A stretch of DNA of 64,000 nt from Merluccius polli (taxonomy: Eukaryota > Chordata > Actinopteri > Gadiformes > Merlucciidae). Within the stretch, counting starts at the first letter, position 1; each line of letters starts with the position of its first letter. The notes below the pieces were generated by a model. The model was not told the origin of the DNA and ran no database searches. It saw nothing but the letters and a program-made list of their open reading frames with translations. This document shows, piece by piece, positions 21,073 through 33,516 of the stretch. The position numbers and the translations under genes were made by a program. The stretch covers positions 62,001-126,000 of the forward strand of contig JAOPHQ010002315.1 in the NCBI GenBank assembly GCA_030340625.1, read 5' to 3'.

Positions 21073-24000
21073 GTGCAGGGGAGTAGTGTAGGGCCGGATG
21101 ACATGTCCCCACAAGAGCCTGAAGATGTTGATCTTCAGTCTGTATACTCACAGTTCTGCTTCTTAGCAGGTGATAACTCTGCTGTGATTATTCAAAACAC
21201 GCAAAGACTGTCTGCTACTGATGACCTTTTTCACACTGATGTGGTGATCCAAGATGCTGTAAAACTTCGAGCAATGCTTGACAGCGGCTCCATGGCCTGC
21301 TCATTGAGCGCTCGTGCGCTCCCTCTACTGAAGCAGAACGATGTTATACCCCCTGGCTCTATTTCCCCCACTTCAGTTGTCCTTGTCGGGTGTGGAGGGT
21401 CAAGAACAAACCCGGTCGGTGTATGTGAGTTGCAGATGAGGGTGTTTGGCTGTTGCTTCTCGGTTCCAACGTTCATCGTGGAGGGCCAAGGTGATGATCT
21501 CATTCTTGGCAGCAATGTCATGAAACACTTCATTCGGGTGCTGAAGCACTCTAAAGGCTTCGGGGAGGGAGTGTCTCCTTCCGATCAGGTTCCAGTGGAA
21601 GAGAGGAACCTGCTGCAGCTGTTAAACACTGTGGAGACATGGAGGGGGGATGAGTATCCTGATAAGGTGGGTACTGTTAAGCTTAAGCATGCAGTGACCC
21701 TGGAGCCCTTGACGGAACACCTGGTTTGGGGTCGCCTACCTACTTATCTACATCTCTCAGCCGGCAGCACAGTGGTTGTGGAGCCAAGTGAGTCAAGAAC
21801 AGTGCCGCGTTCAGTGATGGTGGGCCGTGTTGTGACACCACTGTGGGGCGATGGGTGGGTTCCAGTGAGGGTCATTAACCCCTCCACAAAACCAGTGACT
21901 TTGAGACGCAACTGCAAGATTGCTGACGTGTCACCATGTGTGGCACTGGAAGACTTCGACACTGACTACCTGACTACCCTAAATGACTCACATGCGGATG
22001 TGCAATGTTCTGTGACAAAGACAGCTGACGAGTCTGACACAGCCAGTGAGAAGAGCTTGACTGTTGACTCGGACTGTACTGTTCGACCGACTCTTAGTTC
22101 CACTCTCTCGGACCTGGGACTGCAGGACATTGACATTGACGCAACTCACCTGTCTCCTTTCTGGAAGTCGAAGCTGGTTGACCTACTGGCTAGTTATGAG
22201 TCCATCTTCTCTCGGCACAGGATGGACTCTGGTAAAGCCAAAGACTTTGTCCATCGTATTCGACTAAGTGACAATAAGCCATTCAGACTTCCCTATCGCC
22301 GACTGTCCCCATCTCACTATGAGAAGCTGAAGGTAGCTTTAAATGAGATGGAGGAGCGTGACATCATAAGGAAGTCTACAAGTGAGTACGCATCACCTCT
22401 TGTTCTTGTCTGGAAGAAGAATGGTGACCTGCGGCTCTGCACTGATTTTCGGTGGCTGAACGCGCATACTTTCCGTGATGCACACCCCTTGCCTCATCAG
22501 GCTGACGCTCTGGCCGCCCTGGGGGGGAATGCGTTCTTCTCAACCATGGATCTGACCTCTGGGTATTATAACGTGGAGGTCCATGAGGACCAGAAAGTTC
22601 ACCGCATTCACCTCCCCATTTGGGCTATATGAGTACAACAGGCTCCCACAAGGTCTTTGCAACAGCCCAGCCACGTTCATGAGGATGATGATGGCTATCT
22701 TCGGTGATCAGAACTTCTTGAGCCTCTTGTGTTATCTTGATGACATCCTTGTGTTTGCTCCCAATGAACAGCTGGCATTGCAGAGATTGGAGCTGGTGTT
22801 TGGGAGGTTAAAGGCGCACAACCTGAAGCTGGCCCCCAAAAAGTGTCACTTCATGAGATCTTCAGTGAAGTTTCTGGGGCATATTGTGACAAAAGAGGGG
22901 ATTTCAACTGACCCGGAGAAGGTCAGAGCAGTTGTTGCATTACAGGAGAAGGATTTAATGGTGGAGGGCACCAACATTCCAGCTCCCACCAAGATCAGAT
23001 CCTTCCTTGGGATGGTTGGGTTCTATCAGCAGTTTTTTGAGGGGTACTCTGGTATTAGCAAGCCTTTGTTCGCGCTGACGTCTGGTGTGAAAGGCATGCA
23101 ACGTACCAAGGTTAGGAAGAACAGGCCTGTGTCTCGGGTCCTCTCTCCTGCTGATTGGACTCCTGCATGTAGCGAGGCTTTCAGGAAGCTGAAACAGGCT
23201 TTGCTGAACAATGTCACTCTTGCTCACCCTGACTTCAGTAAGCCTTTTCTTCTGTCGGTCGATGCCTCCTCCAACGGCCTTGGGGCAGTGCTTTCTCAGC
23301 TGGCTGATGGTGATAGTGTTGCTAGGCCCATCGCATTTGCCAGCAAGTCGCTGAATTATGCTCAGTCTCGCTACCCAGCTCACAGGCTGGAATTCCTCGC
23401 ACTTAAGTGGGCCGTGTGCGACAAGTTCAGCCACTGGCTTGAGAGGCCAGAAATTCACTGCATGGACAGACAATAACCCGCTCACTTACATTCTTAGTAA
23501 ACCAAAGCTGGACGCCTGTGAGCAGAGGTGGGTGTCGAAACTGGCCCCGTATGACTTTGACATCCGGTACATTCCTGGTCCTAAGAATGTGGTGGCGGAT
23601 GCCCTCAGCCGTGAACCCTTTGTGCACCCCAGTGTTCTCCATCGACTCACAACAGTCCCCTATGGTGCACTTCTGGAGGAAGCGAATGCCTTAGAACCTG
23701 ACTGTGTGCAGGATGCTTTTCGGTTGTCATGTGATCCACTCAACCGGCCGCAGTACCGCCCTTTGACTGTGGCCTTCAACAGTGCGGCAGCAGTGCCCCA
23801 GTGTCCACCCATCTCCTCAAAGGCAGTTTCTGCTGTTCTGGAGTGTTCCCTGGAAAGAGACTGCTTGCCCTCGCATGCGTTCTGCTTGCCGCAGCTCACT
23901 CAATCTCTCCTGCCTTCCGAGCTGCCTGATTTCCGGCCTTTGCCTAAGGACAAACTGACATCGTTGCAACGTGATGATCCATGCTTGGGTCGGGTGCTTT

Positions 24001-25784
24001 ACTTTGTGGAACGGCAGAGGCGGCCGTCGAGACGAGAACGCCCACATGAACCAGCTGGAGCTTTGCGGCTTCTCCGACATTGGGAACAACTCACCGTCAA
24101 AGCCGGTGTTCTGTATCGCATTTCAAAAGATGCTGTAACAGGGAGAAAGGCTTGTCGGTATGTCGTGCCCACTCACCTGAAAGACAAGGTCATGAGAGGG
24201 ATCCATGATGAGGCAGGTCACCAAGGGCAGAAAAGGACGCTCTACTTGGCTAGACAGCGGTTCTGCTGGGTCGGAATGGAGAAGGATGTCAAAGAGTATG
24301 TGCAGCGCTGTCGGCGTTGTCTTGTCAGTAAGTCTCCTGAACCTGAGGCCAGGGCACCACTTGAGAGTGTTAAGACTTGTAGGCCTCTTGAGTTGGTCTG
24401 TATTGATTTTTGGTCAGCTGAAGACTCATCCAACAAGTCTTTAGATGTGCTTGTTGTGACTGACCATTTCACTAAGCTAGCTCAGGCATACCTCTGTCCC
24501 AACCAGTCGGCTAAGGCTGTCGCCCATCAACTTTGGAACAACTACTTCTGTGTGTATGGCTTCCCAGAGCGAGTGCACTCAGACCAAGGTGCGAACTTCG
24601 AAAGCAACCTCATTGCAGAGATGCTCCAAGTCGCTGGTGTTGAGAAATCGCACACAACACCTTACCATCCCATGGGCAATGGGGCAGTTGAGCGGTTCAA
24701 TCGCACCCTTGGGAACATGATCAGAGCTCTTCCACCCAGAGCCAAGCAGAAATGGCCCCAACTCCTAAGTTCCCTCACCTTCTCTTACAATGCGACGGTC
24801 CATGAAACCACGGGTTTTGCACCCTTTCTGCTGATGTTCGGCAGGGTTCCTAGGTTGCCTGTGGACGTGATGTTTCAGTCTGTGCTAATGGATGAGCAGG
24901 TGGTGGATTATGATAGTTATGTGCAGTGTCTCCGACGTGACTTGGCAGAGGCTGTCAGGATTGCTCAGATTTCGACCACAAAACAACAACAGAAGCAGAC
25001 TGAGCTTTACAACCGCAAGGTGAGGGGTGCGCCTGTGGAGGTTGGGGACAGAGTCTTGTTGGCTAACAAAGGAGAACGGGGTCGGAAGAAGCTGACTGAT
25101 CGTTGGGAAAGTCATTTATACACTGTTGTGGGGAAACAAGATAACACTCACACCTTCAGACTCAGGAACTGTGCGACGAGCCAGGAGAAGGTGGTCCACA
25201 GGAACCTCATTATGCCTGTGAACTTCCTACCTGTCCCCGCTGATCCGGCGGAGGGCGGATCCTTTGACAGTTCCCTGACTGATCTGACGGTGGATGAGTC
25301 TGTGATAGGTGCTGAGTCTGATGGTTCAACTGTTCTCCCTGGCAGTGGACCCAGAGACAGGACTGTCTGTTGGATCTCTCAGCTCCCAGTCTCCCAGGGA
25401 GATCAGACAGCTAATTTAGATGATAGGGATGGACATGACCAGCCGGGTTCTGACACACTTGACCAAATTGATCCTGACGATCAAGATGGAAGTAGACTTG
25501 ACAGTTCAGAGGAGACCGGATCTGACGATCTGAACCAGTCTAACCCTTGCGGTCTTGCTGTTGATGCTGACTGTTCTGGTGACTTACCTGACTCTCAACC
25601 TGCTGTCTCCATTCTTTCTGTTGACTTGCTGCCTGCTGATGCGGGTTCTGTTGTGGCATCAGAGGCAGGGCAAAACCTTTCCTATGACAGTCTGCCGGGA
25701 ATACGGACAAGGTATGGGAGGGTTGTTAGGCCAGTCGTCAGACTTATTCGGAACATGCGTCAGAAAGTTCTTGCTGGCCGCTAG
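21073..25784 (+). pseudogene. Pol of Gypsy 1 (two frameshifts)
   Basis: Three overlapping open stretches (21073-22632, 22583-23476, 23358-25784) together cover pol. They hold a protease with LDSGS near 21280, a reverse transcriptase with YLDD at 22733-22744, RNase H with SVDASSNGLGAVLSQ near 23260, and an integrase with an HHCC finger (about 24200-24330) and the DDE residues in CIDFW, SDQGANF and VERFNRTL. The order with integrase last is normal Ty3/Gypsy. The breaks are near 22590 (within reverse transcriptase) and about 23440 (RNase H), so this copy cannot make full Pol. There is a long acidic tail after integrase (about 25260-25784) and no chromodomain that I can recognise. Confidence 0.88.
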
Positions 25785-26302
25785 TGTTATTTTATATGTT
25801 GGTCTCGCATAGGTGTATGGGGTTATTGGCTTATGTGTAGGCGTGAGTTCCTTCGAGTTTTAGGAGGGTCTGTTTATTTATTTATTTATTTTTTGTTTTG
25901 TTGATGTTTTGTGATGGTCTAACGCCTGTGGGTGACTACTGGATGGGTGTGTCCGGGTGGTAGAAATGTGTGCTGTTGTACTGACAAGATTTCTGAGTAA
26001 TTTAACATGTATGTGGGCATGTTTTTCCTATGAGTGGCTGAAGGTTTTGCAACCCTTCATCATTCTGATTCTTGAGGAATAGTCTTCTGACTGGAGTATT
26101 TGGCTATCTGTGATATTAGCAGCACTGTGCACATTGAAACATTTTTTTATTTTTTTTTATGACTCAATTTCTCCTTGATTGTTGTCATTGTTGTTGGTGC
26201 CTGGTATGGTTGTGGGTCGTGTAATGTACAGTCCAGTTTTGTTTTTTTTCCCCTTTCTTTTGGTATGGTTTGTATGGGCAAGTGGAGATCAGTAGGGGGG
26301 AG
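25785..26302. other. Gypsy 1 untranslated region before the 3' LTR
   Basis: T-rich sequence with no open frame of interest, ending in the polypurine tract agtaggggggag that would prime plus-strand synthesis. Confidence 0.7.
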
Positions 26303-26835
26303 TGTAACGTAGTTAAAGTGATGATTCCATTTGCCATAAAAACGTATACACACACTTAATTGGCCTATGCGACAGCGCCCTCTGTGGGTTAGGGTCGTGC
26401 AACCCAGGGGGGGGAAAGAGCAGCAGTCGGACCTTGCTGTTTCCCCTGGTAGGTGCATGAGTTGTGACATGAGTAGCTCCGCTATGGTTTTATATTAACT
26501 ACACGTGGTTAGCTAACATGTGGTTAGCTAACATGCATTTTCCTTTAATTGTACATTGCAGATATATGTGTGTGTGAGGGGAAAATGACTGACTGTGTGA
26601 TGATCCCGTTTGCCAGGTATATTATATTTTGTTTCGTTATGTATTTTTAATTTAATTCTTAATGAGAGTCGGACCTTGCTGTTTCCCCTGATATATGTGT
26701 GTGTGAGGGGAAAATGACTGACTGTGTGATGATCCCGTTTGCCAGAGATCTATAATAAACGGCAAGAGTGCCAACTGTGACGGTCGTCTTCTGTGAAATA
26801 CACAACGCAACGAGAGAGAGTACAAATCCGCTACA
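26303..26835 (+). repeat. 3' LTR of Gypsy 1
   Basis: 533 bases, TGTAACGTAG to CCGCTACA. Relative to the 5' LTR it lacks a stretch near 26371 (acttgaacgc in the 5' copy), has an extra gacatgagt near 26466, and carries an extra GTGGTTAGCTAACAT unit near 26510. Confidence 0.92.
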
Positions 26836-27058
26836 TGTGCGCGTGTGTTTATCCTTAATTGGTGTGCCTGTTAACATGTCTCATTTAATGCATTGATTAA
26901 TGTACTAACAAAGAAATATTAAATAAATGTAAAGGAATCTGAACCATACAATGTGTCATTAATATATGGTCATTGAAAAATGACTTCCAATATATAGAGA
27001 AAAGTCCCTGTAATCCTTTTCCGGCACTCGGCTGTATGGCATAATGCACAGCATAATA

Positions 27059-27330
27059 GCAATTAGATTAGATTAGATTAAACTTTATTGTCATTGTACA
27101 AGTACAGACAGAGACAATGAAATGCAGTTAGACTTCTAACCAGAAGTGCAAAAAAAAACAGTAAAGCGCAGAGTATGTACATATCCATACTGGAATATTT
27201 AACAAATAAGATATGAACAGTAAGAAGAACAGAGTTACTACAAGTAATGCTAGTTGGAAATGGTATATACAGAATAAGGTATGATATGCATATGGTAAAT
27301 ACACTATGGACAAGATATGCACAGTTTAGA
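27059..27330 (-). mobile_element. L2-like LINE 3' end, unit copy after gene 5
   Basis: The same fragment as at 14076, nearly identical, as expected from duplication of the unit. Confidence 0.55.
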
Positions 27331-27424
27331 CAGTGGTATGAATATATGACTTTTAGTTTATAGTTAAAATATGTTGCAATTATGTAAAATCAAAAATATG
27401 ATATAGGATATAAATTAGTCAAGA

Positions 27425-28340
27425 ACTTACAATTGTATAATATTAACTTCAGCTTTTTAGTAGCTGACAGAGATTCAGTCAGTGAAATAAAGATCACATG
27501 TTGCTTCTCAAGGTCAAGGTTGAAGCACAGGAGAGATCGCTCCTTTGCAGTTGTAGCCATAGACATAATATACGTAGACGCCTCATAGACTGACGCTGCC
27601 TGTTGGAGCTGACGTATCAGCGCGGCCGCCATCTTGGATGGGTCCCCAGTGCGCCCCCAGTGCATTTATTTCTACTGAGGAAGGTGTATCCCCAACTACA
27701 ATAATAAGCATAACTCCCCACATTTTTACCGGATTTTCACACGGTTTGGTTTGTTACAAACAGCAGAGATTTAGTTATGATACAAGACGAATTAATTAAA
27801 ATAAATAAATAAATTAAAAAAAGAATTATTGTTCAATCTTGCTTGTGAAAGGTAATCCCACGCGATCTGGTGTCAATACTGCGCCGTAAGCTGCACAACA
27901 TACTGGCATAGCTTGCTCTCCCGTTGACTCCTATGCTAGACAAGAGTGAGGAGACCCAACCAATATGGCGGCGACGCTGGATTACGTTCCAGCACGTCAT
28001 GAGGCGTCTACGTATATTATGTCTATGGTTGTAGCCTCCAAACTCTGGAACGAGTTGCCTCTGCATGTTAGGCTGGCCCTACACTGCCTGTTTTTAAATC
28101 CAGTCTTAAAACACATTTCTATTCCTTGGCTTTTAATTTAGTATGAGAGTTGCCTTTCTTTTTTTTATGCTCTTATGGTTTTTATTATTGTATTGCCCTT
28201 GTGTCTTTTAAACTGTTTTTTGTGGTTTTATTGTGTTGGTTTCATGCTTTTTGCTATTTTGATTGTACAGCACTTTGGTCAACTGTTGTTATTTATTATT
28301 AAATGTGCTTTATGAATACATTTGGATTGGATTGGACCCT
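27425..28340 (+). mobile_element. LINE 3' fragment (LWNELPLHVR tail), unit copy after gene 5
   Basis: A copy of 14455-15345 with the same reverse transcriptase tail, interrupted at the same base by the CATAGACATA element. Confidence 0.65.
27558..28027. mobile_element. MITE with CATAGACATA termini, copy 2
   Basis: The same insertion as 14573-15035, with the identical 8-bp duplication gttgtagc (27550-27557 and 28028-28035). Sharing the site means it was inserted before the gene 4 and gene 5 units separated. Confidence 0.8.
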
Positions 28341-29711
28341 CTGGGTGATTATAAGGCCTCTTTGTCCTAGGAGTATGCCTTCTATTAGTGTGAGGGTGTA
28401 ATTAGTATGTTGTTTGTACTCATATTCACCAAATCACTTTACATATAGTTTTTCTAATCTAACCCTTTTTCTAATTTTTCAAATCTGTAACAATATGTAA
28501 GTCAAGCAAGGCTCTGTGTTACCTATGCAGAAGCAGAAATGCTCTGAAAGTAAAGTCAAAGTAAAGTTTGAAAACTTTTGACCAACAACATATTAGTACT
28601 TGCTTTTTATTTGCGCACTTAAATCCCACTAATCCTGTGAGTGAGTTCTCAATATGGGAACAATATTTTCTACAGCTTTATCCCACATTGGGCAATTAGT
28701 TGTATTGCTGACACAGTTATGGAAAAACATTGGATACACACAAGGCATACTGTCATCATTAAGTGCTTCATCTGGGATTCATTAACATCAGTGATCATGC
28801 TATACTGTTAGCCTCATTAGCTAACATGAATGAAGGGATAACCTCTAATCTAATTCCAATTCAAACATACCCATTTAAAAACTTTAAATATATATATATA
28901 TGAAGAGCTCTTTTCCAAAACGCATTAAACACCAAATTTAAAAAAATGAGTTTATTATGCCATTTTGCTGTGCACTGAACCTATATATATATATACACTA
29001 CATTTGTGTATGCATGTGTGACAATATATTTGTATGTGTATGTATACATGTGCATTGTGCATATGTATATATCTATACATATGGCTAAGAGAAGCCATGC
29101 AAATCCTTAAGAATAGAATGAACTACTGCAGGTAAGTAACTACTGGGTGGGCTCTCCACTCAAGGCCTTGATATACTTACAACAAACTTATAATTGGCCT
29201 GTTTGCGTAGGCTGTTGAACTGCTGTTGAACACGGCGATGTCGGCAGCGTACAATATAATAATTGCGGTGTTTGTGCTGTTTAATGACGCCAGGAGTTTC
29301 CTACCATCTTCCTAACATCTCTGTGTCCTTGTAGTCCCTGTCATACAACTGTGCATAATCCCTCTTGCGCATAAAGTCTTGCTTCAAACTGGTTCATCTT
29401 AAAATAAACAGAGACTGGGACGCAATAGTCCACATTTTACATATACCAAATATTTAGAGATACCAGGAGCTGAAGCTGAGCTGAAGTACACTTGGTGCGA
29501 CAGAGGTCACTGTTGAGCCCTATGGAGATGTTCTGGGCTTGGCAATGAAACATCTGTGAACGAGGGGGCCCACCTGATTACCCAAATTAAGTAAATACCC
29601 CGACCCCCCTCAAGACATCATAACTCAAGAAAGTGCTGATTACTATAAGATTATTTAAAACTTAAAATCAAATCCTATGAGCTCAAATGACATACCCCAA
29701 TATCATCTACA
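28341..29711. other. Spacer upstream of gene 6
   Basis: Unit-type spacer, very close to that of gene 5. It has a deletion near 28555 relative to 15540-15720. An unrelated segment of about 80 bases (28902-28980) sits inside the TA tract. No gene. Confidence 0.55.
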
Positions 29712-29850
29712 TTTAGATAGCCAATGAGATGCATTGGTATCAACTTAGAAGGGATGACGACATTGGACTGTTAGTTATCTCATTCTCTCTATTCATTGGG
29801 TTGTATTTATATATCGCCCTGCAGGGTGTCATCCCAGAACACTAGGTGTT
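29712..29850 (+). promoter_or_regulatory. Odorant receptor upstream block, gene 6
   Basis: The inverted CCAAT pair is at 29721-29737 and the TATA run at 29803-29814, followed by CGCCCTGCAGGG and a CTAG/GTGTTC donor-like site near 29846. Nearly identical to the gene 5 block. Confidence 0.6.
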
Positions 29851-30115
29851 CTGAAAAAGGGCAAGTCGTGTGTCACTTTTTTTCTGGAACTGTGTTGCTT
29901 TTCTGGACATCATCCAGGTACTCCAACATGTAACTTCAAGTGGACTGTCTCACAAACGTCTTGTTTTTTCCTCAATTTAGAAAATGACCATGATCAAAAA
30001 GGAAGTTTAGGTATTGGCGCACGATTGTGTATTTGCATAAAATACATCAATATACACTATACATATAGTATATCTATATAGATATATATATATATCTATA
30101 TATATATATGTTATC

Positions 30116-31060
30116 ATGGCTTATAACAACTCAACACAATCTGATGGTGCTCCTTTCTCATTGCAAATTGTCAATTACAGGCTTATAGTGGTACAGATTC
30201 TGATTGCATTTTTTCTGTACCTCAACTGTCTGCTCCTGACAAGCTTTTTCAAGAAGGAGGTCTTTCATAGCAGAATGCGCTACATCTTCTTCGTCTTTAC
30301 CCTGATGTCAGACTGCCTGTACCTGTTGGTGACCAATGTTCTGCTAATCATGTCCTTCTTTCATGCTTTCATGCAAATTTGGCTGTGTGTTTTCCTCATC
30401 ATAGTATTGTCTATGTTCAATTTTGTTTTTCCCATAACACTGACAGCGATGACCCTGGAGCGTTATGTGGCCATCTGCATGCCAATGCGTCACGGGACCT
30501 TATGCACCCCGCGCAGTGCTCTGCACTGTATTTTGATCATCCACACTATCAGCTCTATTCCAATCAGCATCATTGTCTCAATCTACTTTGCCTCTGTACC
30601 TCACAGTATCTACATGGAGTATAGAATGTGCACAATTGAAATGCTAATGATTCACAGATGGCAGAGTTATCTTTTTTTTGCTGCAAACCAGTTATACTTC
30701 ATCATCATGTTTGTCATCATTGTGTTCTGTTATACTCAAATCACAAAAGCAGCCAGGAAAGCATCAGAAGAGACTAAGAAATCCACAGGGAAGGGACTCA
30801 GAACGGTACTTCTTCATGGTTTTCAGCTCATTCTCTGCCTTGCCGTACTATGGTGCCCTTTTGTTGAAGCTGCTGTGCTGCAGATTGATTTACTTTTATA
30901 CACTAATGTGAGATACTTCAATTACATAATGTTTAACCTTGCCCCGAGATGTCTAAGTTCCCTTGTTTATGGCCTCAGGGACAGAAAGTTCTTTCTAATG
31001 TTGAAATACTATGTTGTCTTTGGCTTGTGTTACAAATCACCCCCTGTATTGGCTGATTGA
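30116..31060 (+). CDS. Odorant receptor, teleost 131-2-like (gene 6)
   Basis: A 314-residue intronless receptor starting MAYNNSTQSDGAPF. Marks of this copy are IAFFLYLN in TM1, KEVFHSRMRY in the first inner loop (others read HRSMRY) and MFNLAPRC at the start of the TM7 end motif, where paralogues have MFTLAPRC. Its C-terminal half (YMEYRMC, EETKKS, CLAVLWCPF, YVVFGLCYK) matches gene 5 closely, while its TM3 matches gene 4, a mosaic pattern. ERY and both loop cysteines are intact. A short imperfect TA tract lies before the start. AATAAA is at 31136-31141. Probably functional. Confidence 0.9.
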   Translation: MAYNNSTQSDGAPFSLQIVNYRLIVVQILIAFFLYLNCLLLTSFFKKEVFHSRMRYIFFVFTLMSDCLYLLVTNVLLIMSFFHAFMQIWLCVFLIIVLSMFNFVFPITLTAMTLERYVAICMPMRHGTLCTPRSALHCILIIHTISSIPISIIVSIYFASVPHSIYMEYRMCTIEMLMIHRWQSYLFFAANQLYFIIMFVIIVFCYTQITKAARKASEETKKSTGKGLRTVLLHGFQLILCLAVLWCPFVEAAVLQIDLLLYTNVRYFNYIMFNLAPRCLSSLVYGLRDRKFFLMLKYYVVFGLCYKSPPVLAD

Positions 31061-31885
31061 AATAAATTAAGAAGAGAAAATGAATGCAACAAAAACGTGC
31101 TCCCTAAATGTTTAAATGACAAATAGCAATTTTAAAATAAAGAGCAACATGTTACTGAACTGTTACAGAAGGTGTGTGAACTCAGGATCAGTAAAAAATG
31201 TTTGAAATTCAGATTGGATGTCTTTTAGGGTACGGTACATTTTTCAAACAATACATTACAGCCTGATTTAAGTTATTTTTTTTCTTCTGACTGTTCTGCA
31301 TCTGCAATACTTGGCTGCAGGTGAACTAATCTTTGCTGAGATGGGCAGTGTCCATCTAGTCCACGTTTGTTTTGGACTAGATTTACAGTGTTTGTTTTGC
31401 AGTGTTTTGCCCCAGGAGTACTGATTACTGACATAGGCCTTGGGCAAAGACCAGACAAGGCCCCAGGAAGCTTCTCCCGACAGCGAAGCTGTTTACCAAC
31501 CAAAAGACAAAGTTAGGTTTTCCAATTAAGGGCCAATTAGGGAGCCTGATTTAAAAAACCAGCCAACCTGTTAGTTACTAAGCACAGGAACCTCTACTTA
31601 ATACATGGGGATCACCCAAAATATATCCCTATAATACATTACAAGTAATTCACATGATTCCATACTAAACATAGGACTACGGCAAGGAGTGGGTATTTAT
31701 TCTTGAGCCATTGTGAGCATGTCTGTCTATTTGTGCTATTGCGTGCGTGCGTGTGTGTTGAGGTGTGTGTGTGTATCCTTAATTGGTGTGCCTGTTAATA
31801 TGTCTCATTTAATGCATTGATTAATGTACCAACAAAGAAATGCAGAATGAAGGTAACTGAATTTGAACATTACAATGTGTCATTA
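31061..31885. other. 3' flank of gene 6
   Basis: Unit-type flank with a TG-rich tract (about 31740-31775). It ends at the target duplication catta, where the outer LINE was inserted. No gene. Confidence 0.6.
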
Positions 31886-32119
31886 GTTTAGTTTAGTTTA
31901 GTTTATTTGACAATCCGTTGAAATACATGTCGGTACAAATCATGCATTAAAACAGTGTCAAGGATAGCACAAAAAGTCATGGACTTATTTCCATTGTGGT
32001 CCTTGATCTTAACGTACATATACAACACTTAAAACACATAGCACAAACTCATAAAACTACATGACACATTACTCAAACTCAACAAACCCTCCCACCCCTA
32101 CCTACCCACCCACCAGCCT

Positions 32120-32281
32120 ACCTATTCTTGGACTTTAGATAAAAGCCATTTCCTGACATTTCCCTTAAAACTGTATGGGGTTTGTGCTCTGTTAAATAAA
32201 GGTAGATCGTTCCACTCCAGTGCTCCTGTATAAGCAAATGAGCATTGCCCCATTTTGGTTCTACACCTCGGAGGGTGCAGG

Positions 32282-32283
<2 letters not shown>
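32120..32283 (-). pseudogene. Outer LINE reverse transcriptase, C-terminal end
   Basis: The minus strand reads a frame containing ALEWNDLPLFNRAQTPYSF and NVRKWLLSKVQE before a stop. This is the usual LINE tail and the direct continuation of the frame broken at 35538, separated from it only by the inner LINE. Confidence 0.8.

Positions 32284-32352
<69 letters not shown>
32284..32352. repeat. (TA)n tail of the inner LINE
   Basis: About 34 TA units at the LINE's 3' end, directly against the target duplication. It is either an expanded tail or a TA-repeat tail typical of some L2-type LINEs. Confidence 0.9.
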
Positions 32353-32353
<1 letters not shown>

Positions 32354-32546
32354 TTTATTTGTCATTGCATGCAGTACAACGAAATTGCTGGGGAGCTCCC
32401 AGATAACCGCAACACAACACATAACAAACACATAAACACATAACAAGTCTCAAGTGCAAAATTTAAACATGATGAATGGAAACATATAAATAAGGTCACA
32501 GTCCGGAGGAATGTAGTTCATGGCTCATAAGAGGGGACAGACAGTG

Positions 32547-33504
32547 TCATTTGTTGTTTAGCAGTCTGATTGCTTGAGGGAAAAAGCTGTTAAGAAACCT
32601 GGCGGACCCAGCACGGAGGAACCGATATCTCCTCCCTGAGGGAAGGAGCTGGAAGAGGTGATGTGCTAGGTGTGACTGGTCCTTGATAATGCACTTGAAG
32701 CGGCAAAGGCAGCGGGAGGTGAATACAGAGGTGATGGATGGAAGGGTGGTCCCGATGATCCTGCCCGCTGCCTTCACCACTCTCTGTAGAGCCTCCTGCT
32801 CTGCGTTAGTGCAGCTAGAGAACCACACAGACACACAATAAGTCAGTACACTCTCAACGGCACAATGATAAAAGTTAATGAGGAGATTTTGTGGCAGGCC
32901 ATCTTGCTTCAGCTTCCTGAGGTAGTACAGACGTTGCTACGCCTTTGCCGATCACTGAGTCGGTGTTGGAGCTCCAGGACAGGCTCTCACTCACACTGAG
33001 GCCCAGGAACTTGAACTCAGTGACCCTCTCCACCACCTCGTTGTTGATGATGAGCGGACGGTACTGGTCAGGCCTAGATTTCCTGAAATCTGTAACTATC
33101 GTTTTCTTAACATTGAGCGTCAGGTTGTTCTGGACGCACCAGGCTACGAGGGCCTCCACCTCCCTCCTATAAGCAGACTCATCCCCTTTTATAATAAGGC
33201 CCACGACTGTGGTATCGTCTGGGACCTTGATGATATATTTCGAGGGGTGGGAGGGGGAGCAGTCGTGTGTCAGCAAGGTGTATAATAATGGGCTGAGCAC
33301 ACAGCCCTGCGGGGCCCCGGTGCTGAGAGACAGGGTGGGTGAGCTGTAATCGCCCAGTCTGACGGCTTGTGTGCGGTCTGTAAGAAATGAGAGTACCCAG
33401 TTACACAGTGATTTAGACAGGCCCAAGGTTTGGAGTTTTCTGATGAGTGTACGGGGGAGAATGGTGTTGAAGGCAGAACTGTAATCAATGAAGAGCATTC
33501 TCAC
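32547..33504 (-). pseudogene. Inner LINE reverse transcriptase, palm and tail
   Basis: The first frame, 33504-32875, has LFIDYSSAFNTILPRTL and GAPQGCVLSPLLYTLL. The catalytic FADD motif reads VPDD, with the two aspartates kept but the preceding residues changed. LNVKKTIVTDFRKSR and EFKFLGLSVSESLSW follow. A frame change near 32870 moves to 32834-32547, the tail with SFFPQAIRLLNNK. The altered motif and frame breaks make this copy inactive. Confidence 0.8.
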
Positions 33505-33516
33505 ATAGGTGTGAGA

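Larger units (their letters stand above)
18872..26835 (+). mobile_element. Ty3/Gypsy LTR retrotransposon 1
   Basis: A complete element of 7964 bases: 5' LTR, primer site, gag, pol in the order protease, reverse transcriptase, RNase H, integrase, a G-rich polypurine tract just before the 3' LTR (about 26290-26302), and the 3' LTR. It is flanked by the 4-bp duplication tgtg (18868-18871 and 26836-26839), and the gene 4 flank shows the empty site. Pol carries two frame breaks. There is no envelope gene. Confidence 0.92.
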
